From the NCBI GenBank assembly GCA_020631735.1, contig CM036209.1, forward strand, positions 1,971,478 through 2,035,477: a stretch of 64,000 nt of DNA. Reading direction: 5' to 3'. Of this stretch, positions 54,827-64,000 are shown one piece after another; position 1 is the stretch's first letter, and each line of letters begins with the position of its first letter. This stretch comes from Saccharum officinarum (lineage: Eukaryota; Streptophyta; Magnoliopsida; Poales; Poaceae). The position numbers and the translations under genes are program-made. The notes beneath the pieces were generated by a model. That model was not told the origin of the DNA. It ran no database searches and saw only the letters and a program-made list of their open reading frames with translations.

Positions 54827-55112
54827 GAGCATGGTCAATAACAAGTGCTAAGTCAAGTCATTAGAGTCGAGCTATATAATAGTTGTCTCCTATTAGGTTT
54901 TAAATTTTTTTATTATTATGTGGTACCATGTCTTACTTTTTCTTTCATATTCCTCCTCACATACGCTTTTGTTTGGGCCCACATATGCCTATGGTTCTGT
55001 GCAGCTTGTTACTTGCATGAGAGTCAAGCTCTCTTTTCTTTCCTCTCCTCTCTCCTTCACGTCAGCAAAAATGTTGACTAGTTTGGTTATAAGCCCATTA
55101 TTGTACCTGCTC
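54827..55112. mobile_element. Tourist-like MITE (286 bp)
   Basis: TTA on both sides (54824-54826, 55113-55115). Termini GAGCATGGTCAATA and TATTGTACCTGCTC are imperfect inverted repeats of the GAGCA(G/T)GTACAATA type found in many grass MITEs. Confidence 0.7.
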
Positions 55113-55158
55113 TTAGGGCGACGAACTCAAGTGTACATGTGCCACCAGTAAAAAAAAG

Positions 55159-55300
55159 TAAGACCTTGTTTGATGCGCATGTATTCATCTCAATCCACAT
55201 GTGTTGAAATATATTGGAGTGAAATTAAACTAAATTTAATTCTATTCCACTCCAATTCATATGGATTGAGGTGGATACACATGCATCTAAACGAGCCTTA
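55159..55300. mobile_element. Palindromic MITE (about 142 bp)
   Basis: The left arm TAAGACCTTGTTTGATGCGC and the right end ATGCATCTAAACGAGCCTTA pair along the whole element, including inner arms ATCTCAATCCACATG and CATATGGATTGAGGTGGAT, so it folds as one long hairpin. Superfamily not settled. Confidence 0.65.
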
Positions 55301-55554
55301 AAAATATGGACCGCTGCATGACTGCAGGCGTGTCGCGTGCGCAATTCCGTTCTGATGCTCGTCGGCATTACCACAGGCCTGGGCTAGAGCCGGCTCGATC
55401 CACCACACATTACACAGGCCAGGCGATACTTGTTTATCCGCTCTTTAATTTACTGGTCTGATGATCTGTGATTGTGAATCACCCGGCCTGGCTGGCCCTC
55501 TCTGGCGCGTCGTCCTCTTCCACACGTCCCGGGCGCGCGCACTACCAGACTGTG

Positions 55555-56105
55555 GCAGTTTGCCGTGTGCCCCAGACACACGGCAAAGGAACTAGGGCAG
55601 ACGGTGACCTCTTTGTCGTCGGCCGCCCACGACATTCATTCTGACGGCAAAGGGGCTCTTTGCCATGGACCAGGCGTCGGGCACACGACAACCTTTGCCG
55701 TGTGTCGTCGTCGACCGTCGGCCAAAAAAAGTTGCACCGGACAGCAGTAGATGGCGTGATGGAGGGTTTACCGTGTGCTTGACGTGAGGCACTTGACAAA
55801 CTTTGCCATGTTCCTCCGTGCGGCCGTCGGCATTGTTTTCGCAAAACTTTCTTTAATTGTTTTCAAAAAACATTTTTGTCGTGTGTTGTGCATGGGGCAC
55901 ACGGCAAACCCTAGATTTTTGCCGTGTGTTGTGCATGGGGCACACGACAAACCCTAGATCTTTGTCGTGTGTCCTTGCATGGGGCACACGACAAACACCT
56001 GTTGTTTGCCGTGTGTTCTGGCTCCGCGCACACGGCAAACCTTGTTCCCAGGTTTACCAGTACAACCTCTTTGCCGAGTGTGTTGGCAATGACACTCGGC
56101 AAAGT
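55555..56105. repeat. CACTA subterminal repeat array
   Basis: Repeated TTTGCCGTGTG(T/C) and its inverse CACACGGCAAA, with variants TTTGTCGTGTG and TTTGCCGAGTG, more than a dozen in both orientations. These are typical binding sites of the CACTA accessory transposase in grasses. 55890-56010 holds three near-identical 50-60 base units (GTGCATGGGGCACACGGCAA type). Confidence 0.88.
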
Positions 56106-56639
56106 GTCCAGAAACATCCTTTTTTGTTTTTTTTTCATTCCAACCAATCAAACAAAATATAGATCACATATACCACCATATATGACACCATACCATACAT
56201 ATATGACAGCATATCACATATACCACACATATATCACACATACATCACACATATGTCACATAAAAGTCATAATACCACAAGTTCATCACCAAGTAAGCAC
56301 AAGTTCATCACCAAACCACATGTTCATCACCACAAGTACCATGCATGCAAAATAAACATCAACATGAAGTAACATTCACCAATTGCCCCACGATGGAGGT
56401 GTTTGCTCATTCGGCACATCATTCGAAGCCGCCAATTGATTCTGCATAAAGGAGAAGACATAAACAAGTGGTAAGTGAAGTTAGAGATTAAAGAGTTCAA
56501 GTTAAAGCTAGAGATTGCATGTGTGAGGTCATACTCGCAAAGAAATGAATATGGTAAGTGAAGGCAAACTCATAGGAGTACTTGCAGCACCAGGTAGAGC
56601 GAATAGGCTAGGTGGCGGAGGACGACCCATCTGAGCACC

Positions 56640-58629
56640 AATACCCTAGATGTAAAGATACATCTCCTGAAACCTCTGTGCGTCGGTAGCCACCCTCACC
56701 TCTAACTCCTCGCGACGCTTCATTTCTTGCTCATGCCTTGCCTCTAACTCCTCGCGGCGCTTAGTTTCTTGCCCTAGCCTTGCCTACAATATTACACCCC
56801 GTTGTTACAATGCAAAGCTAAGGTATGCTTAAATCAATGAGCGACGAATGAAACAGAGATAACCTGGATTGCCTCCATTTAGAGCTATGCAGCGGTCGGC
56901 CATGGGTGAATGGCTGGGCTTTGGCTCGTGCTCTTTGCTCGAATCTCGTTGAGCGTAGGAGTACTAGACGAGTCGATTGCGCCATCACCAATCCAGTATC
57001 GCCCATGCTTCTTGCCTCCTCCCGCCCTCATGGCGACTTCTCCATCAATGTCCTCGGTGAGAGGATCGAAGTTTGGCCTATGGACCTACTGTGCCATCGA
57101 AGTGTACTCACTGATGCAGCTGTGGACGGTGGCGTTGTTGTATGCCTCGGGAGGGTCCGCCAGGTTGAAGTCGACCTCGGACGTCGCCTTCCCCTTGTGG
57201 GCCAAAGCCCATGCCTTCAACTAGGAGCAAGGCTGGCCACCATGTGCCGCCAATTGCGAAAAGAACAACAAGATGATTAGAAGTTATGCACAAACGAGCG
57301 TTAGAATAAATTAATGAATTCACGTACGTACCCATCTACTTGCGTATTTCTCTAGGCTAAGGTTCCCTTGATGGTGTGCTGCACCTGGCATCATCAACCG
57401 TTGCTCGCGGCAAGCATTGTGGATCTCCACCCAATCTTCGGCGCATCACTTGTCCACGATCATTCCCCAGCACGGGCCTTTGTGGGCGCACCACCACAGA
57501 GGCATCTACATGTCATCAAGTACATGACATATAAGAAGACCAAATTAACCGTAATTGAACTCCGAACAAATCAGTATTAGTGTTATATATTTACCATCAT
57601 GTATTCTTCTTTGGTCAGGCGCATCTGTCTTGCTTGAGGTTTTTTGATTTTCATGTGCTTGTACTCGGCATAGTATTGTATGATGGCCTGGATGCGCGTC
57701 TCGTAATGCATGTCCTTCACGAGCTTGCAACATGCTGTCTCAGCCACCTTATTCGCCCATGCCTCATATCTAGGCTCCACTCTAAAGAAATCCTACATGT
57801 AGACGAGATGTAGCCAGTCATTATTTAAAGAAGGTCCAAAGAATGCGATCTATTGAGCAATGTAGCGCAAGGAAAGTCTTACCCATAGCTCCATCACCAC
57901 CCGCATCCCCTTGTTGCGGAATTGCCTGCAAAGTCGATCTGGTAAATCCCCCGTGATAATGTAGTGCTCAAACGTGTAGGCCGGCTCCAGCGTGGAGGAA
58001 TATTCCACTATGCTGGGGAAGTGCATCTTGCACAGAAGACCCAGGATGCCTTTGGGCAACTAGTTGTGATCACCTGGAGCCACAACCTGGAAGGATCTAC
58101 ACAAGTGATTAACAAAAATTATTAGTTTCTATTGTGCTTTTCAACATAACAAATGAAAAAGTAGAGATAATATGTTGAGTTACATACCTAGTCCTAGTGG
58201 GCCAAACCATCAAGCGACGCTGCTCCAGTATCAGTCGCTTGGGAAGCCTCGATTGTTTGGGAAGTCTCGAGGGACCTCACAAGCAGATAGCCGACTGAGA
58301 ACCAGAGGAAGCGGAACCCCCTGCCCCTCCTCGTCCTCGTCCTCGTCCTCCTGCCCCTCCTCATCCTCGTCCCCTTGCCCCTCCTCCTCCCCGTCCTCCC
58401 CCTGCCCTGCCTCCTCCTCCTGCTCCTCCTCCTCCTCATCCCCCTCCTCCCGCTCCCGCACGTGCTACTGCTCCTGCTCTCGCACGAGTTGCTGCTCCTG
58501 CTCCCTCTGAAGAGTGCTCAAGCTCCTGCTCCTCCTGCTCCCACTCCACCTCCTACCGCTCCCCGACCCCTTAGCCTCCTCGGTCCGCCTTTGGTACCGT
58601 GACCTCACGTTCCTATAACCACCCACCAT
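56640..58629 (-). pseudogene. Transposase_24-like (CACTA TnpA-type) pseudogene
   Basis: Minus-strand fragments in order: MVGGYRNVRSRYQRR at 58629, with an Arg/Ser-rich start and a very acidic low-complexity stretch (58230-58460, Glu/Asp/Gly). Next come a segment with LPKGILGLLCKMHFP and EPAYTFEHY (about 58045-57940) and one with EPRYEAWANKVAETACCKLV and KDMHYETR (about 57790-57590). A last part is in shifted frames toward 56900. This matches the plant transposase domain Ptta/En/Spm (PF03004 type) that usually accompanies CACTA elements and binds subterminal repeats. Several stops and frameshifts exclude function. Confidence 0.75.
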
Positions 58630-58751
58630 CTTTGTTCAAACACCAGCATTAAAAAAGAGTAAACCATTAAGCACAAGTAAACAAGATGTATTTAGAAAGA
58701 GATGCAAAATAAAGAAAAACATAATTAGAAAATAACATAGTATTACATGTA

Positions 58752-58959
58752 TTAGAAATAATCATCATTATCAGCATTAGCTGGATCATAAGTCTCATCA
58801 TCACTATCAGCCATGTCGATATAATCATCACCATCATCCTCATCATTGTCATCATTGTCATTGTCTAAACATAACCGCTCAAGTAATTCTAAGTCCTTCA
58901 CATTTTCAACATCATCTCCATCGTCCTCGTCAACAACCCTCCCAACATTGACTGGTAAA
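58752..58959 (-). pseudogene. Acidic C-terminal tail, possibly of a CACTA TnpD-type transposase
   Basis: Minus-strand reading gives VDEDDGDDVENVKDLELLE, then a run of Asp/Asn and DMADSDDETYDPANADNDDYF before a stop. It lies directly upstream of the Transposase_24-like gene, where the main CACTA transposase normally ends, and such acidic tails are common there. It reads continuously from the Transposase_32-like fragment to its right, so the junction is a fusion. Confidence 0.45.
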
Positions 58960-59217
58960 GTAGGAGCAGGAACTGATGAAGTAGTCGCAACAATAGCCAC
59001 AGTCTTTGTCACCTGAGCCTGAAGAGCACCAACTGTGAGAGGATCTGTCGAGGCAACTGACAAAGGCACTGTCTCTATAGTCCCGATCCCTGTCACTGGA
59101 GAAGCCACTATCTCTGAAGCTGACATCCCTGAAGTAGTGATAACTGTGGTATGCGAGGGTATCGGCTAACCAGTCAACTCGTTGTAAGATGCACTCAAGT
59201 CAGTGGAGAAGGGAGTG
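58960..59217 (-). pseudogene. Second Transposase_32-like ORF fragment
   Basis: Minus-strand translation (SYNELTG, SHTTVITTSGMSASEI, PVTGIGTIETVPLSVA, VGALQAQVT) aligns with 18850-19095 of the captured ORF in E2 (SYNELTG there is TYSELTG). TAG at 59168-59166 stands where the E2 copy has CAG. It is truncated on the right by the E4 LTR and on the left by the CACTA-type tail. Confidence 0.75.
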
Positions 59218-60253
59218 TGTAAGGTCCTAGATGGCTAGAGGGGGGGTGAATAGCCTATTAAAAATTCTACACAAGCCACTAAGCAAACTTGTTAGAATAA
59301 CAAACGACGTAAAGCGAGTTTTGCTTAGCCAAGGGTTGTGATGCAAGCCTCCTATCCACAAGTCTAGTAGATTATGATCTCTAGTTCACACAAGAGCTAT
59401 GTCACTATTTACACACTAGTGAGCAAGCTAACAACTACTAGTAAAGGCTACTACTAGAGCTACACAAGATAATCTAGTAAAAGTAAATGCAAGAGATAGG
59501 ATTGTGTATCTTATACCAACGGTGGAGTGAAGATGTTGCCAATCACCAAGATGATATACAATCAATCAATATTGACAACAACACAATATGGAGACCAATC
59601 ACCGAGAGACAAGAGACACAATATTTTTGTTCACCCGGTGTTCACTTGTGCACCGACAAGCTATGTCACCGGTTGTGTCGACCAACACTTAGATGGTTCC
59701 TCGGTGCGACCCTCAAGTCACTTGCCCCTCAAGGCACGCCCCGCAAGGCACCGCAAGACACCACTCTCAAGTGAGGTAACTCAATGACACGCGCAATGTA
59801 ATAGAGTTGCTTTTGGCATCCCGCCGAGGAAAGCACAAGAACCTCTTACAAACAACCGGAGGTGGCCAAGAACAATCACCTTCTCTTGCCAACGCCTCCA
59901 ACAATCTCCAAGCCGGCTAGGAGTGGTACTCTCCAAGAGTAACAAGAAATCCACCGGCTAAACCACCCACAAGTGCCACTAGATGCCCTCAACCTATGCA
60001 ATGCACTTTGGGATCACTTAATCTCACTTTTGATTTTCAATCAAGCAAGAGAGATGAGTGGGAGGAGTAGCTCTAGCTCAAAGGATGCACAAGAGTGTTA
60101 GAAATGCCAAGAGACCTCCCCAAGGCCGGCCAACGAGTATTTATAAGCACCCCAAACAAATAGAGCCGTTGCCACTCCACTGACCGTTTTTTTCGGGACG
60201 ACCGGACGCGCCGGTCGAAACTGACCGGACGCGCTCAACCGCGTCCGGTCGCC
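59218..60253 (-). repeat. Sirevirus E4 LTR, 3' half (minus strand), cut by E5
   Basis: Minus-strand LTR related to those of E1 and E5. Its 3' end GGACCTTACA is at 59218, preceded in plus orientation by GAGTG (possible target duplication). No PBS follows, since the next bases are Transposase_32-like sequence. It is therefore the outer end of a 3' LTR or solo LTR inserted there. TATAAATA (minus) is at 60138-60145, and the start of a palindrome array lies at 60197-60250. The rest must lie right of E5, beyond the window. Confidence 0.8.
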
Positions 60254-60904
60254 TGAAAGCCCAAGTTTGGTTTTGGTAATTAATGACACCAAGTTGCTAA
60301 TGCCTTGTGTTAAGTGTATTGAGTTAGGCATAAGCAACACATGTGATGAAGGTGTATGTGGCAAGGAGTGGTGGCCACAAGATCACAAAGAGATGGTGCA
60401 TGGACATGAAATAATGATCATGGTGGAGATGCACATAAAAGGAAGGACATGATGATCAAGTGAAAAGAGAAGGATCTAAGAGCGCAAGGCAAAGGTATAA
60501 CCATAGGGGTTTTCCTTTTGCCGGTCTAAGATGAGTAGAGAAGTGATTGACCGGGTTTAGGATACATAGCCGACTATCAAGAGGGGCAATCACGGTTAGC
60601 TCGTAAATCAAGTGCCACTAGATCAATGTCTTGAGCATATGCATTAGGATCTAGTAAAGAGCTAACATAACGCCTTGGAAAATGATTGTGAAATGCTAAC
60701 ACACATGCACATGGTGGTGTACACTTGGTGGTGTTAGCACATTTGTGAAGGCGGTGGAGTTTAAGCGGTAGAGAGGGGTTTGGGTTCCTCTCTCCCTCCC
60801 GCCGAGCTTGCGAGGCGGGATTCGGCGCTTTTTGGTGAAGTAAAATGCCTATTTTCTATTACGCCGGAAGTCGAAAAAGAAACGGAGGCGAATGGAGGTC
60901 ACAG

Positions 60905-61395
60905 AGATGATCGGACGCGGTCTCTGTATGACCGGACGCGTCCGGTCAGTGTTCAGCGTCTGCGCGGTTTTCAGTTTGATGATCGGACGCGTCCGGTCAT
61001 CCAGGGAGCTTACTGGACTCTAATCGGACGCTGGCACTGTGACGTCCGGTCAGTTCAACAGCGCATCCGGTCAGTTCTCCTGAGCGAATCAGAGCGCGCG
61101 ACCGGCGCATCTGGTCCCTCACGTAACCGGAGCGTCCGGTCAGGCGTCCAGAAGGGTAGAGCGAAGCGGAGTAACGATCGGACGCGTGGCGCGTCCGGTC
61201 ACGTGCGATCGGACGTGTCCGGTCTCAACGGGAGCATACTGGAATACGACCGGACGCGGGCACTGTCGTGTCCGGTCAATCGGTTCAGCGCGTCCGGTCA
61301 CGGCAACGGCTAGTTCTGACACGCACTGTTTCTTGCTGTCGTGTAGTGACCGGACGCGTCCGGTCACCCTGACCGGAGCGTCCGGTCAGTGCGTT
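60905..61395. repeat. CpG-rich palindrome array in U3 of E5
   Basis: More than a dozen full or half GACCGGACGCGTCCGGTC units in both orientations, with spacers differing from those in the E1 and E2 arrays. It ends about 45 bases upstream of the TATA box. Confidence 0.9.
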
Positions 61396-61438
61396 TTTCG
61401 CTGCGTCGTCTGTAACGGCTAGCTGCGTACCCCTTCAT

Positions 61439-61446
61439 TATAAATA
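61439..61446 (+). promoter_or_regulatory. E5 LTR promoter TATA box
   Basis: TATAAATA followed by GACGTTGGCCGGGG. Same placement behind the palindrome array as in the other Sirevirus LTRs. Confidence 0.75.
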
Positions 61447-62245
61447 GACGTTGGCCGGGGTTTGAGGGCAACTCTTGCACATTTTGAGATATAGAGACAT
61501 ACTTTGAGCTAGAGAACAACCCCTCCACTCATCTCTTTGCATAGTTGCACATCTTGAGTGAGATTGAGTGAGATTCAAGTGCATTGCTTGAGAGTTGCAT
61601 TCTAGAGGCACTTGATCTTCGAGTTGCTGCGGATTTCTTGTTACTCTTCCGTGTTTCCCGACACAGTAGACGGCTTGGAGCAGCGAAGGTGATTGAGCTC
61701 GCAATTGGAGATTGTTGGAGCCTTCACCAAGTGTTGTAAGGGGTTCTTGATCCTTCCCCGCGGGAGTTCGCAAATTGGATACTCTAGTGGAGCTTGTGGC
61801 TTGGAGGATCCCCATCTTGTGTGCGGTTGTGCGGCGTCCGCCGAGGGCTCGACTCTTGATAGTCGATTAGCTCGTGAACCGACAAGTGGGTGTATCACCA
61901 CAACGGGGAGTAGCTTGCCGGGAAGCAAGTGAACCTCGGGATAAATTCTTGTGTCATTCTCTTCCCGAGGATTTCTCTTGTATGATTGATTGATTGGTAT
62001 TTCTCTTCTCTTCACGGCGGTATAATCACTCGAAGCTCTTCTCTCGTATTACTTCTCGTTTCTAGCTTATAGTTGTTGTTGTGTTTAGTGAATAGCCTTG
62101 TACTAGACTTGTGTAGGTGGCTTGCTTAATTAGTTAGAGCTAGTGCTTGTGCTTCGCCACCTTTCGTACTAACTCATGGTTAAGTAATTCTTGTAGAAGT
62201 TTTAATTAGGCTATTCACCCCCCTCTAGCCTATTTGGACCTTACA

Positions 62246-62260
62246 AGTGGTATCGGAGCC
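62246..62260 (+). promoter_or_regulatory. E5 primer binding site
   Basis: AGTGGTATCGGAGCC directly after the LTR. Initiator Met tRNA site with one change (TCGGAG). Confidence 0.9.
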
Positions 62261-62305
62261 GAGGCACCGTTTATTTGAGGCTTAACAACCTACGGTGAAA
62301 AAGAA

Positions 62306-64000
62306 ATGGCTCAATTAAGCTTGCACATCAACAACACCAAGAAGGCACCTCACTTTGATGGCACAAATTATGCATATTGGAAGGTTAAGATGACCGCACA
62401 CCTAAAGTCAATCAATAGAGAAGTGTGGAAGGTCACCGAAACAAAATTTGAGGTTGCTAATCCGGAAGCACCTACACCGGTGGAAGAGAAGAAGCTCCAA
62501 TGCAATGACATTGCCATTAGTGCTCTTCATGAGGCATTAGATGACAAGACATTTGAGCAAGTGAAAAACATAGAAGTTGCACATGATGCTTGGGCCAAGC
62601 TAGAAGAAACATTTGAGGGCACCGAAGGCACAAAGACCGCTAAAGCATATATCTTGCAAGAAAAATTTTCAAGCTTCAAGATGCAAGATGATGAGAGTGT
62701 TCCGGAGATGTTTCATAGATTGCAAGTCATTGTCAATGAGCTCAAGGCACTTGGTGAGGAGGTCAAGGACAATCAATTCTCTATGAAGTTCTTGAGAAGC
62801 TTACCCAAGAGATTTGATATATTGATCACCGTGCTAGTGAGGACTACATTGAAGGATTCAACTCCTCAACAAATATTTCAAGAGGTGGTGACCGATGATT
62901 CATATAGAGAAGATGATGAGAAGGATGAGTTGGTCAAGAAGAAGAAGAAGGAAAATGAAAAGAAAGATGATGAAAAGAAGAAGAGTGTGGCATTCAAAGC
63001 CACCACATCCAAGGGCAAGTCCAAGATTGAATCATCAAGTGATGAAGACTCAAGCTCTTGTGATAGTGATGACATTGATGAGAAGATGGCTCTCTTTGTC
63101 AAGCAATTTGGCAAATTCATGAAGAAGAAGGGCTATCGTGCAAGGAGGAGGAAGAACTCATCTAAGAAGAATGAGCATAACATGAGATGCTTTAGATGCC
63201 ATAGCAAGGATCATCTTATTGCAAAGTGTCCTTATGATAGTGATGATGAAGATGCTATCAAGAAGGAGAGGAAGAAGCAAAAGAAGAAGCAAGAAAGGAA
63301 GGAGAGCTCTCATAAAAGGAAGAATGATTCTCATGTTGCTACATGGGATAGTGATGATTCCTCAAGTGATGATGATGATGACTACAAGAGCAAGAAGAAG
63401 GGACATGCTAGCATTGCCATCCAAAAGAAGGTCTCCCTCTTCGACACTCCATCATGCTTCATGGCTAAGGCCGCTAAGGTATCATCCGATGATGAGAGTG
63501 ATCATGATAATGCTAGTGATAGTGATAGTGATGAAGAGGAATTCACTAAAGATGAACTAATCACTATGCTAGAAGATTGCACTCAACATTTTAAAGAATC
63601 TAGAAAGGAGTGCAAGGGCTTGCTTAAGGAAAAGAAAAACCTTATGCAAGAACTTGATGAGCTTAGGGCATCTTATGAGAGTCTAAAGGTAGACCATAAG
63701 AAGCTTCAAAAGTCTCACATTAAGCTAGAAGAAGCTCATTCCTCTCTAGTTGAAAAATATGAAAACATACCAACTAATGTTGAGAAAGCTAAAACTTGCA
63801 ACATAGGCATATCATGTGATATAATTGATGAAACTTTTCATAAGCCTATTATTGTTGCTCCTACTAACCCTTCATGTAGCTCATCTACATCATCCTCATC
63901 TAGTAGTGATGGTTTCACTTGTGACTCCACACTTATAGTTGAGAATGAAAATCTCAAGAAGGAGGTAAAAGAGCTCAATCACACATTAGCTAAGGCTTAT
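62306..64000 (+). CDS. gag: E5 gag polyprotein (runs off the window)
   Basis: Open from ATG 62306 to the window end, 565 codons without a stop. The N-terminal copia gag domain opens APHFDGTNYAYWKVKMTAHL and continues to QQIFQEVVTDD. Lys/Glu-rich and acidic stretches follow. The CCHC knuckle CFRCHSKDHLIAKC is near residue 300. A long coiled coil begins near residue 420, and a Ser/Thr-rich linker is followed by a further coiled coil at the end. It is closely similar in layout to E1 gag and shares the MAQ start. The second knuckle and pol should lie to the right. The ATG is the first after the PBS. Confidence 0.93.
   Translation, partial: MAQLSLHINNTKKAPHFDGTNYAYWKVKMTAHLKSINREVWKVTETKFEVANPEAPTPVEEKKLQCNDIAISALHEALDDKTFEQVKNIEVAHDAWAKLEETFEGTEGTKTAKAYILQEKFSSFKMQDDESVPEMFHRLQVIVNELKALGEEVKDNQFSMKFLRSLPKRFDILITVLVRTTLKDSTPQQIFQEVVTDDSYREDDEKDELVKKKKKENEKKDDEKKKSVAFKATTSKGKSKIESSSDEDSSSCDSDDIDEKMALFVKQFGKFMKKKGYRARRRKNSSKKNEHNMRCFRCHSKDHLIAKCPYDSDDEDAIKKERKKQKKKQERKESSHKRKNDSHVATWDSDDSSSDDDDDYKSKKKGHASIAIQKKVSLFDTPSCFMAKAAKVSSDDESDHDNASDSDSDEEEFTKDELITMLEDCTQHFKESRKECKGLLKEKKNLMQELDELRASYESLKVDHKKLQKSHIKLEEAHSSLVEKYENIPTNVEKAKTCNIGISCDIIDETFHKPIIVAPTNPSCSSSTSSSSSSDGFTCDSTLIVENENLKKEVKELNHTLAKAY

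Larger units (their letters stand above)
55540..58959 (-). mobile_element. Degenerate CACTA (En/Spm) transposon
   Basis: The left terminus CACTACCAGAC at 55540 is preceded by GCG (possible 3-bp target duplication). Subterminal TTTGCCGTGTG repeats follow, then a Transposase_24-like pseudogene and an acidic tail. The reverse terminus (TAGTG end) was not found, and the right side merges into Transposase_32-like sequence near 58960, so the element is truncated or recombined. Confidence 0.75.
60254..62245 (+). repeat. Sirevirus E5, 5' LTR (1992 bp)
   Basis: Starts TGAAAGCCC and ends GGACCTTACA before the PBS. Co-linear with the reverse complement of the E1 LTR at family level (GTTTGGTTTTGGTAATTA start, ATGCTAACACACATGCAC, GCGGTAGAGAGGG, CCCCCCTCTAGCC near the end). 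The palindrome array is at about 60905-61395, with perfect copies at 60930-60947 and 61348-61365. TATAAATA lies at 61439-61446. Confidence 0.92.

Noticed and set aside
58310..58500. Leu/Pro/Ser-rich plus-strand proteins
   Set aside because: Reverse of the Glu/Asp/Gly-rich low-complexity stretch of the CACTA pseudogene.
59218..60253. 5' LTR of an element that owns the Transposase_32-like fragment at 58960-59217
   Set aside because: No primer binding site follows the LTR end at 59218; the next bases are mid-ORF sequence, so the LTR is an insertion.

Overview
The window is nuclear DNA from a grass, most likely a panicoid or Andropogoneae species such as sorghum, sugarcane or Miscanthus. I infer this from the Sirevirus-type Ty1/copia elements, CACTA subterminal repeats of TTTGCCGTGTG type, Tourist and Stowaway MITEs, GC-rich first exons and typical plant introns. 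Two 100-base N gaps (38255-38354 and 52647-52746) show a draft assembly. Only four host genes are supported; most of the rest is nested transposons.

Left part (1-23190): a three-level nest. A LINE (visible 21299-23190, + strand) was hit by Sirevirus E2 (+, 10200-21298). The 5' LTR of E2 was then hit by Sirevirus E1 (-, 1-10199, running off the left edge). E1 has gag and pol with one frameshift. E2 is chimeric: gag, protease and integrase are Sirevirus-like, but reverse transcriptase and RNase H are missing. In their place is a long GC-rich leader and an ORF resembling the grass 'putative plant transposon protein' (Transposase_32-like) family. That ORF is interrupted by five stops, all TAG.

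Middle part (23190-31400): a Stowaway MITE, then a nine-exon otubain-like gene on the minus strand. Its catalytic Cys and His positions are replaced, so it is probably a pseudo-deubiquitinase. A MITE lies directly upstream of its start codon. Next come a degenerate repetitive element, a 5-kb Ty3/gypsy (Tekay/Del-like) 3' LTR with a scrap of integrase, and the first gap.

Right part (38355-55300): a two-exon gene for an 88-residue membrane protein, whose 3' untranslated region was hit by a young 5.7-kb copia element E3 (41310-47027, target duplication GTGAG). A single-exon CBL-interacting protein kinase gene (CIPK, minus strand) carries two single-base deletions and has a duplicated copy of its 3' end downstream. 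A LEA_2-like gene and several MITEs follow.

Far right (55540-64000): a degenerate CACTA element with a Transposase_24-like pseudogene, and a second copy of the Transposase_32-like ORF. That copy was hit by a minus-strand Sirevirus LTR (E4), which was hit in turn by plus-strand Sirevirus E5, whose gag runs off the right edge.

The Sirevirus LTRs share U3 arrays of the palindrome GACCGGACGCGTCCGGTC upstream of a TATAAATA box. Two independent insertions (E1 into E2, E5 into E4) landed in such arrays. The same palindrome family also occurs in front of the captured ORF inside E2.
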